In this document: one piece after another, positions 36,101 to 44,533 of the stretch
How the letters are laid out: every line of letters starts with the position of its first letter
Numbering within the stretch: the stretch's first letter is position 1
Origin: Mageeibacillus sp. UBA1212
GTDB lineage: Bacteria; Bacillota; Clostridia; UBA1212
Length of the DNA: 56,122 nt
NCBI GenBank assembly: GCA_002309655.1
Contig: DBXM01000004.1
Location: forward strand, 49,921-106,042
Direction of reading: 5' to 3'
Notes under the pieces: generated by a model
What the model was told of the DNA's origin: nothing
The model's database searches: none
The model's input: only the letters and a program-made list of their open reading frames with translations
Translations under genes and position numbers: made by a program

Positions 36101-39100
36101 ACAACTACAAGCCGGGAGCGGTTTCCGCCGTGCTGCAGCACAAGAACGGCGGCGTCTGGGAGACGGTCGAGACCGTGACTCTGAACGAAGAAAACGGCTG
36201 GAAGACGGACTTTTCGCCGCTTCCCGAAACTGCGGGAATGGACGCGGACTACCGCGTTCGCGAGCTTGACCCGGATGGGAATCCCGTTCTTGACGCGGTG
36301 GATGAAGGCGGGGCGCAGCAACCTTCCGTCACTTTCCGCATCGAACCCTGGACAGGCACTCAGATGGACATGAGCTACAGGGTGTCGTACACGACCGACG
36401 GCAGCGGGAAGACCGTTATCATAAACACCGCGGGCGAGTACTATTACGTAAAAATAAACTGGCAGAGCAACAACGGCGTCGTAGACACGCCGGAGAAAGT
36501 CACGGTGAACCTTTTCAAAAACGGCTCGGTCGCGGACTCGATAGAGCTGTCAGGCGCGAGCAACTGGGAAGGCGTTTTCGCGGGACAGATGGACACCGCG
36601 GATTACAGGGCGCGCGAGACAGACTGCGACAATATGACGGTGTTCGTTTCCGACCTCGACTCAGAGACGTTCCCGGGCTGCGATTACGACAAGGCGGTTT
36701 ATATAGTTGAAAAGGACGGCGCGCAGCGGATCTACGAGTTCGACGTTACCGTGGAGGTTTCAAACGGCGGCCGCACCACCGTGCTCACCAACAAGAAATC
36801 CGGCGTTGTGTTCTCGGCGAAGAAGGTCTGGAACACGCCGGACGACAGCCTGTGGCCGCAGAGGATCTACAGGGTCTACGCGGTGCTTCAGCAGCTTGTA
36901 ACGCCGGAAGGCGAAGACGCGGAGCCGGTGTGGCAGGACGTCGAGAGAATAGGCCTCAGCGCGGACAGCAGGTGGGAAGGCAGATTCTCCTCCGTGCGGA
37001 TTGGGCAGGACTTTGACGAGAACAACTACCGCGTGCGCGAATTCATCGAGAACATCGCATACGGGATCTACTCGAACCTTAAAATTGACGCGGGAACGGA
37101 CGACCCGGACGCCGAAGGAAGGCTGATGCTTTTGCTCGACGACAGCGACAACACAGACCGCAAGGAGCCGCATTTCAGCTGCCAGTACAGATATATCGAC
37201 GGCAGCATGAGCAACTACCAGTATTCCTCGGTCGGATTCACGGTGTCGTACGAACGCGACAAGGACGGAACGTTCGTGATCGTGAACACCCAGGACGGCG
37301 TCGTCACGGTCGAGAAGAAGTGGACGGACGGCGACGGGAAAGCGATTACGGACGGGATTCCCGAGAGCGTGAAGGTAGTTCTTCAGAAGAAAGTGGACGG
37401 CGAGTGGACGACGGTCGGAGAGGCTGCGGTCCTCAACAAAGAGAACGGCTGGAAGAAGTCCTTTGACCTGACCGGCGAGCTCGACCCGAACGACATTTCC
37501 GCGGGCCTTGCGAACTACCGCGTGCGCGAGCTTGACGAAGAAGGGAATATCGTTTACGACGCGGAGGACTCCGACAAGCCGGAGGACGCGAAAGGGAAGA
37601 TCTCGTTCAAGGTGAAGACCGGCGAAGACGACGAGACGGCGGACGTTTATTTCGAGGCGTCCTACAGGACCGGAAGCGCCGGCGGCAGCTACACAGTCAC
37701 CAACAAGCTCCTGGGCGGCCGCTTCGTTATCGAGAAGGAGTGGGACATCGACCTAGAGAAGACCGACTGCCCGGACAGCGTTGAAGCCGTGATTCAGGCG
37801 AAGAACGGCGACGAATGGGAGACGGTCAAGCTGATCGAGCTGAAGGGGAAGGAAGAGGATTCCGAAAACAATTCCGGAAACGGCGGCGACAACAACGGCG
37901 GCGGAAACGATTCCGGGAACAACTCTGAAAGCGACACCGAGAGCGAAGAATGGAAGGTGACCGTCTACCTCCCGCTCACCAAAAAATCCGACGACGGCAA
38001 GATCGTCAAGATCGAGTACCGCGTCAGAGAACTTCGCGAAGAGACAGCTCTGGACGAGCTCATGGGCCGTCTGAAGGACTTCATCAAGCAGGGCAAGGAC
38101 AAGTACGACGAGTGGATCGAAACGCTCAAGACCGAAGGTTCACAATATTTCGACCTGCTTCCCGACCCGATCAAGGAGGCGGCGAATCAGGGCTACGAGC
38201 AGCTTCTCGACAAGCTGAACGCCACGCCGAACGACCTTTACGACAAGCTGATGGAGAAGCTGGACGAGGTCACTTCCGGGAACCGCATCGTTTACGACAA
38301 GGACGACCCGGAGGTCAAGAAGGACGACGACGGCAAGGGCGGCGACGATAACGACGGCGACGACGAAGACGACAAGCCCGAGACGAACGCGGTCAGATTC
38401 CACGTCAAGGAGAAGAATTCCGTCGTTTCAGGCGGCAAGGTCGACGCGCACGTGACCAAATACAGCGTCGAATACAAGGAAGAGGACGGCACGTTCACGA
38501 TCACAAACAAGGCGATTCTGGAGATCGACCTCATCAAGCGCTGGCTGGCGGTCGGCGTGGACGAAGAGGATATGCCGGATTCCGCGTGGGTGGTACTGCT
38601 GTTCAAGCCCAAGGAGGACGCAGTTAACAACGCGGGCGGCATCGCATCGTCGGCGGGTGTCGATATCAGCGGCGTTCTCGATTACGAGTTCCCGGTCATC
38701 AATCCGGAGGACGGCGGCAGAGACCCGGTGAGCATCATCAGCGAGCTGGTGGCCGGCATCGACATCAACGTTTTCAGCAGCCTCGAGTTCGTTCCGAAGC
38801 TGGCCATCGACAAGGTCGACGAGGATTCTAATTGGAAGAAGACGTACACCGTCAGCAAGTACTACTGCGGAATTCCGATGGAGTACAAGGGCGCGGAGCT
38901 TTCCAGCGAGATCATCAGGCAGATCGTGAAGTACCTCACGAACGGCGTTGTCGACTCGCCGGTGTCCTACAACCCCTTCGACAACTATTTCAGCATTCCC
39001 ACGCCGGCGATCCGCACGCTTGCGGGCATTACCGACCCGGGCGATTTCCTCGACTTCTCGGCGCTCGCGGGCAAGTTCCTCGAGAAGGCCAAGTCGCTGA

Positions 39101-39708
39101 CGATGGACGACATCAAGAACTTCGGACCGGAGACGCTTCTGGACGACTGGCACCTGATGGCCAACGTCATCAACGTGAAGATCGACTGGAACACCGATCC
39201 CGGGAAGCCGGGGCTCGTCATCGTCAACAACGCGGGGGACGGCGAAACCGGCAGCAATTTCATTTTCGAAATTGAATGGGTGCGCGAGATTCAGGACAAC
39301 GAAGACGGGGAAGAGGACGGCTCCAAGGCCGGCACGGATGAAGACGGCGGCGGCGAAAACAGCCAGAGCGAACCTTTCAGAAAGCTCACCGTGGTCATTT
39401 CGGGCAGCGGCTCCGTAAGGATTGCGGACATCGGCGAGGGAGTTTACCGTGTTACAGAACTCACGGACTGGAGCTGGAGATACGACGCGACAAGCGGGGT
39501 TTCGGTCGAGGTCACGGTGGAGGGCGAGGACGACGCGACGGTCACGTTCACGAACGCGCTGAACGGGAAGAACTGGCTGAACGCGGAGACGAGAGCCGAC
39601 AACCGACTCGGGGAATATACGGAGCATGAGACGCCCGGACAGAGCAAAACCGGCGGAACGGAAACGCGGCGGACGGTCAGGCAGATCATTCTCGAGCAGA
39701 AAGCTTAA
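33178..39708 (+). CDS. Large surface protein, 2176 residues: Gly-rich beta-helix-like region, InlB repeat, Cna-B-like domains
   Basis: An exported adhesin-like protein. A signal peptide (1-26) precedes an N-terminal domain (to about 315). Residues about 315-721 hold a Gly-rich repetitive region (ITINGGTV, AAIGGGG, GPITITGGTV) typical of a right-handed beta-helix. One InlB-like repeat (about 760-825, FIFGGWYKTNAF...YGRWL) is followed by about seven Cna-B-like domains (AVKKTW, AEKQWD, AKKVWN, VEKKWTDGDG, IEKEWD, LIKRWL), each with NYRVREL-type ends. Helical or linker-like insertions interrupt two of them (about 1622-1704 and 1815-1995). The last domain carries ELTDWSWRYD and NWLNAET (from 2132), matching the tail of the first giant. 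No LPXTG is present. AAAGAGG (33163-33169) precedes the ATG, and the gene has its own promoter. Confidence 0.87.
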   Translation: MGRKLISFILALLICVNIMPAGINAGNGTGPDAEPGDSKGATVTSTETAPKNAKNGGEDISVGNAKAGAYVMNFYPLGQGFADYYDMVATVWNAEGNSLGRFPMGAYGLDIWEPKKVDAFFDADPATIKITCMYKTTGAETYEEITFEHDFEEFCYDRIASGELHNAQNDTVDFCKYTIECVKHDDGTLPGIIYVDAEGNPHYQPKCYGLSNHGFTNILTDSNEEYENDGWYSIRADYTGENGYNVPIYVNGEVNLVLCDGSALESSTFILVENSSLTIWQQREGTGKLTIVGEKVTGVGTPDACYPGIQVETGSSLTINGGILDVTGRDYCAGIGGRYEHGSGAITINAGTVTVKGGTTHNSTSWTGGAAIGGGGHGSNGPIVINGGTVTANPGALSYGAAIGSGDEADGGPITINGGTVITGATIGAGSHGKSGPITINGGTVDVDSKSIGIGGSTNGPITITGGTVKVHTTYVRTAIGASQSQDDPIIISGGTVVAKCSASANQYSGQAAAIGGGGGSGAGSAGVIIISGKDTNVIAISEDGAGIGSGGVGRDMNGQLMGDPAESAGDITIEDGFVFAMSTKSGAGIGGGNGCNGGKVTINGGYVIAYGGSSAYSWYTEGAEDTAGSGASGASDDPINAYMESYLYDLIADAILDLVFSNTYSAAGIGGGSGGTGGTVNINGGIVVARGGTNECSAIGWGKDASTVALSIYNGAKVTYGHWNDGNDNINIDGWTTGDDKAQKARDNAYAKIEPGPLTVRFDVGAHGTPPETQVVTMGQTATRPDDPSEEGFIFGGWYKTNAFAELFDFEEPIMTNTVVYGRWLTAFDLAVKKTWPEGAEQELPASVTVNYTNKISEEKTETGALTLTAENGWTANITLSEISILTLVEEQADGFMADGWTFTCGGESRDVTDNEGAQGGGKGTAVVDLRDASSLNLSAETLAALRNGGGTVNLSNKKARVYSAEKQWDIPQDNYKPGAVSAVLQHKNGGVWETVETVTLNEENGWKTDFSPLPETAGMDADYRVRELDPDGNPVLDAVDEGGAQQPSVTFRIEPWTGTQMDMSYRVSYTTDGSGKTVIINTAGEYYYVKINWQSNNGVVDTPEKVTVNLFKNGSVADSIELSGASNWEGVFAGQMDTADYRARETDCDNMTVFVSDLDSETFPGCDYDKAVYIVEKDGAQRIYEFDVTVEVSNGGRTTVLTNKKSGVVFSAKKVWNTPDDSLWPQRIYRVYAVLQQLVTPEGEDAEPVWQDVERIGLSADSRWEGRFSSVRIGQDFDENNYRVREFIENIAYGIYSNLKIDAGTDDPDAEGRLMLLLDDSDNTDRKEPHFSCQYRYIDGSMSNYQYSSVGFTVSYERDKDGTFVIVNTQDGVVTVEKKWTDGDGKAITDGIPESVKVVLQKKVDGEWTTVGEAAVLNKENGWKKSFDLTGELDPNDISAGLANYRVRELDEEGNIVYDAEDSDKPEDAKGKISFKVKTGEDDETADVYFEASYRTGSAGGSYTVTNKLLGGRFVIEKEWDIDLEKTDCPDSVEAVIQAKNGDEWETVKLIELKGKEEDSENNSGNGGDNNGGGNDSGNNSESDTESEEWKVTVYLPLTKKSDDGKIVKIEYRVRELREETALDELMGRLKDFIKQGKDKYDEWIETLKTEGSQYFDLLPDPIKEAANQGYEQLLDKLNATPNDLYDKLMEKLDEVTSGNRIVYDKDDPEVKKDDDGKGGDDNDGDDEDDKPETNAVRFHVKEKNSVVSGGKVDAHVTKYSVEYKEEDGTFTITNKAILEIDLIKRWLAVGVDEEDMPDSAWVVLLFKPKEDAVNNAGGIASSAGVDISGVLDYEFPVINPEDGGRDPVSIISELVAGIDINVFSSLEFVPKLAIDKVDEDSNWKKTYTVSKYYCGIPMEYKGAELSSEIIRQIVKYLTNGVVDSPVSYNPFDNYFSIPTPAIRTLAGITDPGDFLDFSALAGKFLEKAKSLTMDDIKNFGPETLLDDWHLMANVINVKIDWNTDPGKPGLVIVNNAGDGETGSNFIFEIEWVREIQDNEDGEEDGSKAGTDEDGGGENSQSEPFRKLTVVISGSGSVRIADIGEGVYRVTELTDWSWRYDATSGVSVEVTVEGEDDATVTFTNALNGKNWLNAETRADNRLGEYTEHETPGQSKTGGTETRRTVRQIILEQKA

Positions 39709-39765
39709 CGCGCAAATAACGCGTGAAATTGATTTTAAATGATTTTTATCTTCAGGAGGACAGAC

Positions 39766-41103
39766 ATGTTGAAGAAGATTTTATCCGCGGCAGTGATTTT
39801 TGCGCTGCTGCTTACGATGATGACGGTGTTCCCGCAGGCTGCGGAGAACGGGCTGCCTTTTGAGCTGGTGGCGCCGGCGTACGTTACCGCAAGATGGATG
39901 GAGGGCGGCGACTCTCCGACGTCGACGATGCTGACGTACAGTCTGAGCAACGAGATGACGACGTTCTTTAAGAACAAAGAGAACGCGCACCTGAACGACA
40001 CCATCGATCAGTTCATGCAGAACATTGGCTGCGACGACATTTGGATGACCATTCAGGTCGACTGGGCGCTGGACGACGTGAAAGACAGCGTTTCCGGCTG
40101 GCACTACACGAAGTACTGGGACGGCGACGAGTATTTCGGCCTCGGTCGCGACAGTGAAGGAAATGCGCGCTACAGCGAATGGGACGTCATCGACGGCGGC
40201 ATCGGCAACGCGACGGAGACAGTCAACGATATCTGGGTTACCCGCGGCCTGCCGAACGACGAACGCTGGTTGGGAAATCCCGAGACCCACACCCCGGGCG
40301 TGAAGGACCAGCTGAAGTCCTCACAGTACACCTACGACGAGGAAAACGAAGAGCTTCACATCGACATGTCGAAGCATACTTTATATTTCCGCGTGCGCTT
40401 CGCGGTGACCGTAAGGAAGAACGGCGAGCCTGACAAGTACTACTTCTCCGACTGGTCCAATAACGCCAGCACAGGCAAGGACGGCGAGAAATTCACGCCT
40501 CTTACCAAGGCGGACCTGGCGGCGCCGGTTATCACCGGCCTTCGCATGACCGACAAAGAATTTAACGACAACCCTGTGGTCGCGTTCACGCTGACCGTTC
40601 CCGACAAGCTGATGGAGGACGCCACGAAGGTTGAGGCCAACCGCGGCACCATCGTTATCGAGGTCTGGGCGCGCGTGAAGGGCGATCCGGAGTTTACGGA
40701 GCTTCAGGGCGACTGGATCATCAAAGCGGGCGAGATGGAGTCCGCGCTGTTCAACCTGGCGAACGACGAACGGCCCCACGTCGAGAAGGACACGATCATC
40801 GAGCTGCGCTGCCGCTACAGGTACGACCAGTCGAACTACTACGACGAGTGCATCTACTCCGACTGGTCCAAGACCATTTCCTTCGGCACCGACGACATCA
40901 ACCAGGGAAGCACCCAGATCGTCGACTCGACGCCGGATCCCGACGACCCGAACCAGGGCGGCAAGAAGAAGTGCCCGATCTGCCATTTCTGCCCGCAGCC
41001 CCTCGGCCTCTGCATCTTCATCTGGCTGCTGATCATTCTCGCGATCATTATTATTATCGTGATTATCGTCGCGGTGGCGAAGAAAAAGAAGAAGAACCAG
41101 TAA
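39766..41103 (+). CDS. Exported membrane-anchored protein with Cys-rich juxtamembrane motif
   Basis: A 445-residue protein with a signal peptide (1-24), an extracellular body with two probable fibronectin/Ig-like beta domains (YYFSDWSNNAST and YYDECIYSDWSKTISFG repeat a pattern), then a linker and CPICHFCPQPLGLC (C403, C406, C409, C416). A hydrophobic helix rich in Ile/Val (about 417-438) and a KKKKKNQ tail follow. The C-x2-C-x2-C-x6-C block right at the membrane could bind a metal or be an acylation or disulphide site. I recall similar Cys-plus-PLG-plus-helix tails in other clostridial surface proteins, but not a function. AGGAGGA (39754-39760) sets the start. It lies 57 nt after the second giant and is probably in its operon. 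Confidence 0.8.
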   Translation: MLKKILSAAVIFALLLTMMTVFPQAAENGLPFELVAPAYVTARWMEGGDSPTSTMLTYSLSNEMTTFFKNKENAHLNDTIDQFMQNIGCDDIWMTIQVDWALDDVKDSVSGWHYTKYWDGDEYFGLGRDSEGNARYSEWDVIDGGIGNATETVNDIWVTRGLPNDERWLGNPETHTPGVKDQLKSSQYTYDEENEELHIDMSKHTLYFRVRFAVTVRKNGEPDKYYFSDWSNNASTGKDGEKFTPLTKADLAAPVITGLRMTDKEFNDNPVVAFTLTVPDKLMEDATKVEANRGTIVIEVWARVKGDPEFTELQGDWIIKAGEMESALFNLANDERPHVEKDTIIELRCRYRYDQSNYYDECIYSDWSKTISFGTDDINQGSTQIVDSTPDPDDPNQGGKKKCPICHFCPQPLGLCIFIWLLIILAIIIIIVIIVAVAKKKKKNQ

Positions 41104-41137
41104 CTTGTGATTTTCCCTAAAGGAAGGTGAAAACCGT

Positions 41138-41962
41138 ATGAAGAAATCCAGGCTTATACCGCTGATAGCCGCTTTGCTTGTTGCGGCATTCCTGCTGTCG
41201 AGCTGCTCCGCGCTGAATGACATTCTCGGATTTATTCAATCGCTGGAGGAGGCGCTTCCCACCGCTTTAAACAGTGAGGGCTCGAACGGGAGTTCCTCCG
41301 CGGAGCACCCGGACGCCGTCGAGACGGACGAGGACGGACACGTTATCAAACTGAGCCACTATGACGGCGAAGGGAATCTCGTTTTCGTTCACACGCAGAC
41401 CTGGGAAAACGACCGCATTGCGAACAAGACAAGCTACGACAGCAAGGGCAACAAAACCGGCTCTATCGACTACGAGTACGACGAGCGGGGCAACTGCACG
41501 GTGATGGCGTGGTTCTTCTGGAACTCCGGCGCGCTCATGAAGGTCGAGCGGAAATACGACGAATACGACCGCCTGATCGAGGACACCGGCTGGGGCACCG
41601 AAACGGTCTCGACCAATAAAACCTATTTCGAGTACGACGACAAGAACGGCGAACATCCGAAAAACTACTGCAAGAAGACCTACTATCCGAACTGGGTGAA
41701 CCAACCCGGCCGCTATTCCGTGTCGACGCTTGAATACGATTCCGACGGCTGGCTAACGAAAATCACCACCGTGAACCAGGACGGCGAGCTCATCGGCTAC
41801 GACATCTACACGAACGAAAACGGCAAGCCCATGGGCTACACAAGCTACGACGCCGACGGCAAGGTCCAGTACTCTTACAAGTACATCTACGACGAGAACG
41901 GAAAGAGGATTCGGGAAGAGAGATACGACAGCGAGGGCAAGCTGGTTGGCGTGGATTACTGA
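41138..41962 (+). CDS. Lipoprotein with YD-repeat-like sequence
   Basis: A 274-residue predicted lipoprotein. The signal peptide ends in the lipobox LSSC, with Cys23 as the acylation site. After a Ser/Gly/Glu linker the body repeats an RHS/YD-like pattern of about 20 residues: HYDGEGNLVFVHTQTW, SYDSKGNKTGSIDYEYDERG, KYDEYDRLIEDTGW, EYDSDGWLTKITT, SYDADGKVQYSYKYIYDENG, RYDSEGKLVGVDY. Such repeats form beta-strand shells in RHS proteins; here they are few and there is no toxin-like C-terminus. Its position after the surface genes suggests a cell-surface accessory role. AAAGGAAGGTG (41119-41129) precedes the ATG, 34 nt after the previous stop. Confidence 0.82.
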   Translation: MKKSRLIPLIAALLVAAFLLSSCSALNDILGFIQSLEEALPTALNSEGSNGSSSAEHPDAVETDEDGHVIKLSHYDGEGNLVFVHTQTWENDRIANKTSYDSKGNKTGSIDYEYDERGNCTVMAWFFWNSGALMKVERKYDEYDRLIEDTGWGTETVSTNKTYFEYDDKNGEHPKNYCKKTYYPNWVNQPGRYSVSTLEYDSDGWLTKITTVNQDGELIGYDIYTNENGKPMGYTSYDADGKVQYSYKYIYDENGKRIREERYDSEGKLVGVDY

Positions 41963-42016
41963 CGCACTTACTGCGGCGCGAGGCGCTTGTTTCGAAACAG
42001 GCAGGGAGGTTTTGCA

Positions 42017-42514
42017 ATGAAGATAGTTTTTGATTATTCCGTAAAACTGGGCAAATACGACGGCAACGACGACGTCTTCCAATGGGAGATCGAGACGGAT
42101 GACGAAGAGGTCGTGAAGGCTTATACGAAGGCGGTCATGGTCGGCGACGAGTTTGAGGACGTTCCTGAGTTGGAGGGCGTTCGCGAGCAGGCGTACCGGG
42201 AAATCGAGCAGGAACAGATCGGGAAGCTTCGCGAAGAAGGCGACGACGCGCTGGCGATTAAGTGCTTCGCGGAGGGCAAGAGTCCGTTCGACTGCGGCTA
42301 CACGATTACGGTCGACTTCGCGGATGTTGAGGAGCCTGACGCGGAACAGATTGAAGCGTGGGTGCGGGAAGCGCTCGCTGCGGGGGACGCTGATCTCGCC
42401 GGGGCGGTCATTCTCGAGCACTTTTTGAACTACCCGGACAATCTCCTCGGGAAGGCGCTTGAAATCGCGGAAGAGGCCGGCTGCCGGGAGTTCATCGAGA
42501 AGAACGGACAGTAA
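42017..42514 (+). CDS. Hypothetical acidic cytosolic protein
   Basis: A 165-residue protein with no signal peptide or membrane helix. It starts MKIVFDYSVKLGKYDGNDDV and is strongly acidic and helical (IEQEQIGKLREEGDDALAIK, IEAWVREALAAGDADLAGAV). I do not recognise a family. GGGAGG (42004-42009) sets the start at 42017 rather than the in-frame ATG at 41987. It begins 54 nt after the lipoprotein gene. Confidence 0.75.
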   Translation: MKIVFDYSVKLGKYDGNDDVFQWEIETDDEEVVKAYTKAVMVGDEFEDVPELEGVREQAYREIEQEQIGKLREEGDDALAIKCFAEGKSPFDCGYTITVDFADVEEPDAEQIEAWVREALAAGDADLAGAVILEHFLNYPDNLLGKALEIAEEAGCREFIEKNGQ

Positions 42515-42586
42515 CTCAGTACGGATGTCAATGTGCCAGTCGAAGTTTTTTCAAAGCCAAAGGAAATGAGTAATTGAAGGGGGGAT

Positions 42587-43243
42587 ATGATATATTTCAA
42601 GTACATGCGTGCAAAAATCACGTATGAAGGAATACAACGGAGAGAACGAAACTTTGTGCCTGAGGCAGCGTTAAGAGAGGCATTGCTCAATGCTATCTGC
42701 CATAAGCAGTACGAGTCAAGGATACCGATTCAAGTTAGCGTTTATGATGACAGACTATATGTGGCCAACGTGGGTCGACTTCCTGAGAACTGGACGCCGG
42801 AGAATCTGATGGGCAAGCATGCGTCTTTGCCCTACAACCCAGATATTGCTCACATCTTTTACCTGGCGGGATTTATTGAAAGCTGGGGGCGTGGTGTTGA
42901 AAAAATCTGCGATGCTCTGAAAGCAGACAATCTTCCTTTACCGGAATATACAGTGCATCCGGGGGATATCATGATTAAGTTTACCGGGCCGGAAGATCGG
43001 ATAATCAGGGTATCAAACAGGGTTACTGATGGGGTGCCCGATAGGGTGCCCGATAAGGTGACCGAAAGAGAAAAACAGTTATTGATGCTTCTGGCAGAAG
43101 ATCCGGGGTATACAAAGCCGATGCTTGCAGAAAAGATGGCCGTTAGTCGGAAATCCGTAGGAGAGTATTTGAAATCCCTTAAGGACAAAAAAATAATCGA
43201 GAGAATCGGATCAGCAAAGAAAGGTTATTGGAAGATAAAATAG
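42587..43243 (+). pseudogene. Truncated AlbA_2-type regulator (ATPase and winged-helix part only)
   Basis: A 218-residue reading frame matching only the C-terminal half of the family of the gene at 10518. It has the GHKL-like PEAALREALLNAICHKQY, YLAGFIESWGRGVEKICDAL, then a repetitive linker NRVTDGVPDRVPDKVTERE and a winged helix (MLAEKMAVSRKSVGEYLKSL). The N-terminal AlbA_2 domain and the first part of the ATPase region are missing, and no matching sequence is seen upstream. A ribosome binding site (GAAGGGGGG, 42576-42584) and ATG are present, so a short protein could still be made. I favour a 5'-truncated remnant; a functional short form is possible. AT-rich codons differ from the surface genes upstream and suggest separate acquisition. 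Confidence 0.6.
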
Positions 43244-43263
43244 AATAGAGTGCTGAATAAGGC

Positions 43264-43294
43264 AAAGGCGTCGGCATTACAGCCGACGCCTTTT
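43264..43294 (+). terminator. Terminator, possibly bidirectional
   Basis: AAAGGCGTCGGC (43264-43275) pairs perfectly with GCCGACGCCTTT (43282-43293) around ATTACA. T-runs lie on + and A-runs make it usable from the minus side too. A second hairpin GCGTCT/AGACGC is at 43376-43396. Confidence 0.88.
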
Positions 43295-43534
43295 GCGTTG
43301 CCGCGGCCGCTTTATTTTGGCCATACGGCCATGGTATACGAAAAAGTGAAATTATACGCCGCGAACGCGTGAATGGCGTCTGCGGGTTTTAGACGCTTTC
43401 AGAGACGTTCTGGGGCGCGTATAAGCGTACTGCAAGCAAAAGAGGGTAATTTAACGGCTGACGCGCAAGACGCCTCAAACGCTTCTAAATGGCTTTAAAC
43501 GCATGCGTTCGTGCTGACAGCGCTTTGCTGTGCT

Positions 43535-44479
43535 CTAGCCCACCGGTTCCTCCACGCACTCAATCAAGAACTTCCTGATCGCCGCCATTCCGCGGCCCTT
43601 TCTGAACGACGCGAGCAGTTTCTTGAACTCTTCGGCCCGTTCCGGAGGCACGGCCAGAATCCCCGCTCCGCGCGAGATCAGGAAGTGGTTCGCGGCGAGG
43701 ATTGCGGTGCGCTTGTTGCCGTCGTAGAAGAGAACGTTTCTGATTATGTAAAGGCAGATGCCGGCAGCTTTTTCGGCGTCTGTTCCGGCGTCGTATGATG
43801 CAATCGCGGCGAGGTCGTTTTCGACAGTCGCGGGGTCGGGAAGGGGAGGGTCGTACTCGTAGATGACCGGGTCGGCGGGGACTCCGCGCAGCCTTCCGCC
43901 GTCGTGGTAGAAGCCGTCGTTGACGAGGCGCGCGATATAGGAGACGAGGGAGAGGTCAGTGGGTCTGGTGACGACCGAGTCGCTCAGAATAAACTCCCAG
44001 GCGTTCTTGAGGTTCATGATCTTGCGGACGTCTCCGGCGCGGAGGTTGTTCACGAGGCCGTTGTCGAGAACCGGTTCCGCGTCCTCAAATGAGGCGTCGA
44101 CGCCTTCGAGAACCGCCTGGGAATAAATGAGTCGGTTGATTTCGACGTGCGCGAACTCGACGTTTTTGATGACGGATGGTGACGGCTTTTGGAAGACGTA
44201 ACCAAGGGTTGCGAGCTTTGCGTCAGTCTTGCGGATCCGGGCTTTCAGATCTCTGGCGAGGCGGGCGTTCACGAGGAGACGGTCGTAGAGAGTCTCACTG
44301 TAGGGGCCGACGTAGCGAGAAGAGAGCCTGCCGTGAACACGCTTCCGGATACTGATATACTTCCTGCCGGCGGCCTCCTTGACCTCCGGCGTACCGTCGT
44401 AGGGAATGAGAGCGAGGCGTGCCTCGAGCTCGCTTTTTGTATTGAGAAGGTCCTGAATCATCGACAGTGTGTTATCCAT
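43535..44479 (-). CDS. Fic/DOC-fold protein lacking the catalytic histidine
   Basis: A 314-residue protein of the Fic family. Its core motif reads V-L-F-Y-D-G-N-K-R (249-257), so the catalytic His of HxFxDGN(G/K)R is replaced by Val249, while the phosphate-binding DGNKR is kept. ANHFLISRGAG follows as in the family. The N-terminal half is helical (about 1-110, LLNTKSELEARLALIPYDG and a basic RKRVHGRLSSRYVG segment), then INRLIYSQAVLEGVDASFED. Without the His, normal AMP transfer is unlikely; the protein may bind nucleotides, regulate, or use another chemistry. AGGAGGACAC precedes the ATG on the minus strand. The promoter is bracketed by a long inverted repeat, suggesting regulation, perhaps autoregulation. 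Confidence 0.82.
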   Translation of the reverse strand: MDNTLSMIQDLLNTKSELEARLALIPYDGTPEVKEAAGRKYISIRKRVHGRLSSRYVGPYSETLYDRLLVNARLARDLKARIRKTDAKLATLGYVFQKPSPSVIKNVEFAHVEINRLIYSQAVLEGVDASFEDAEPVLDNGLVNNLRAGDVRKIMNLKNAWEFILSDSVVTRPTDLSLVSYIARLVNDGFYHDGGRLRGVPADPVIYEYDPPLPDPATVENDLAAIASYDAGTDAEKAAGICLYIIRNVLFYDGNKRTAILAANHFLISRGAGILAVPPERAEEFKKLLASFRKGRGMAAIRKFLIECVEEPVG

Positions 44480-44533
44480 TTTGTGTCCTCCTGCTGTTCT
44501 TATCTAAAATATACGCGTTTGAAAGCACATTAC

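Noticed and set aside
34687..36321. A 544-codon minus-strand frame opposite the second giant
   Set aside because: Antisense to the Gly-rich repeat region; composition is a mirror of GGC/GCG codons.
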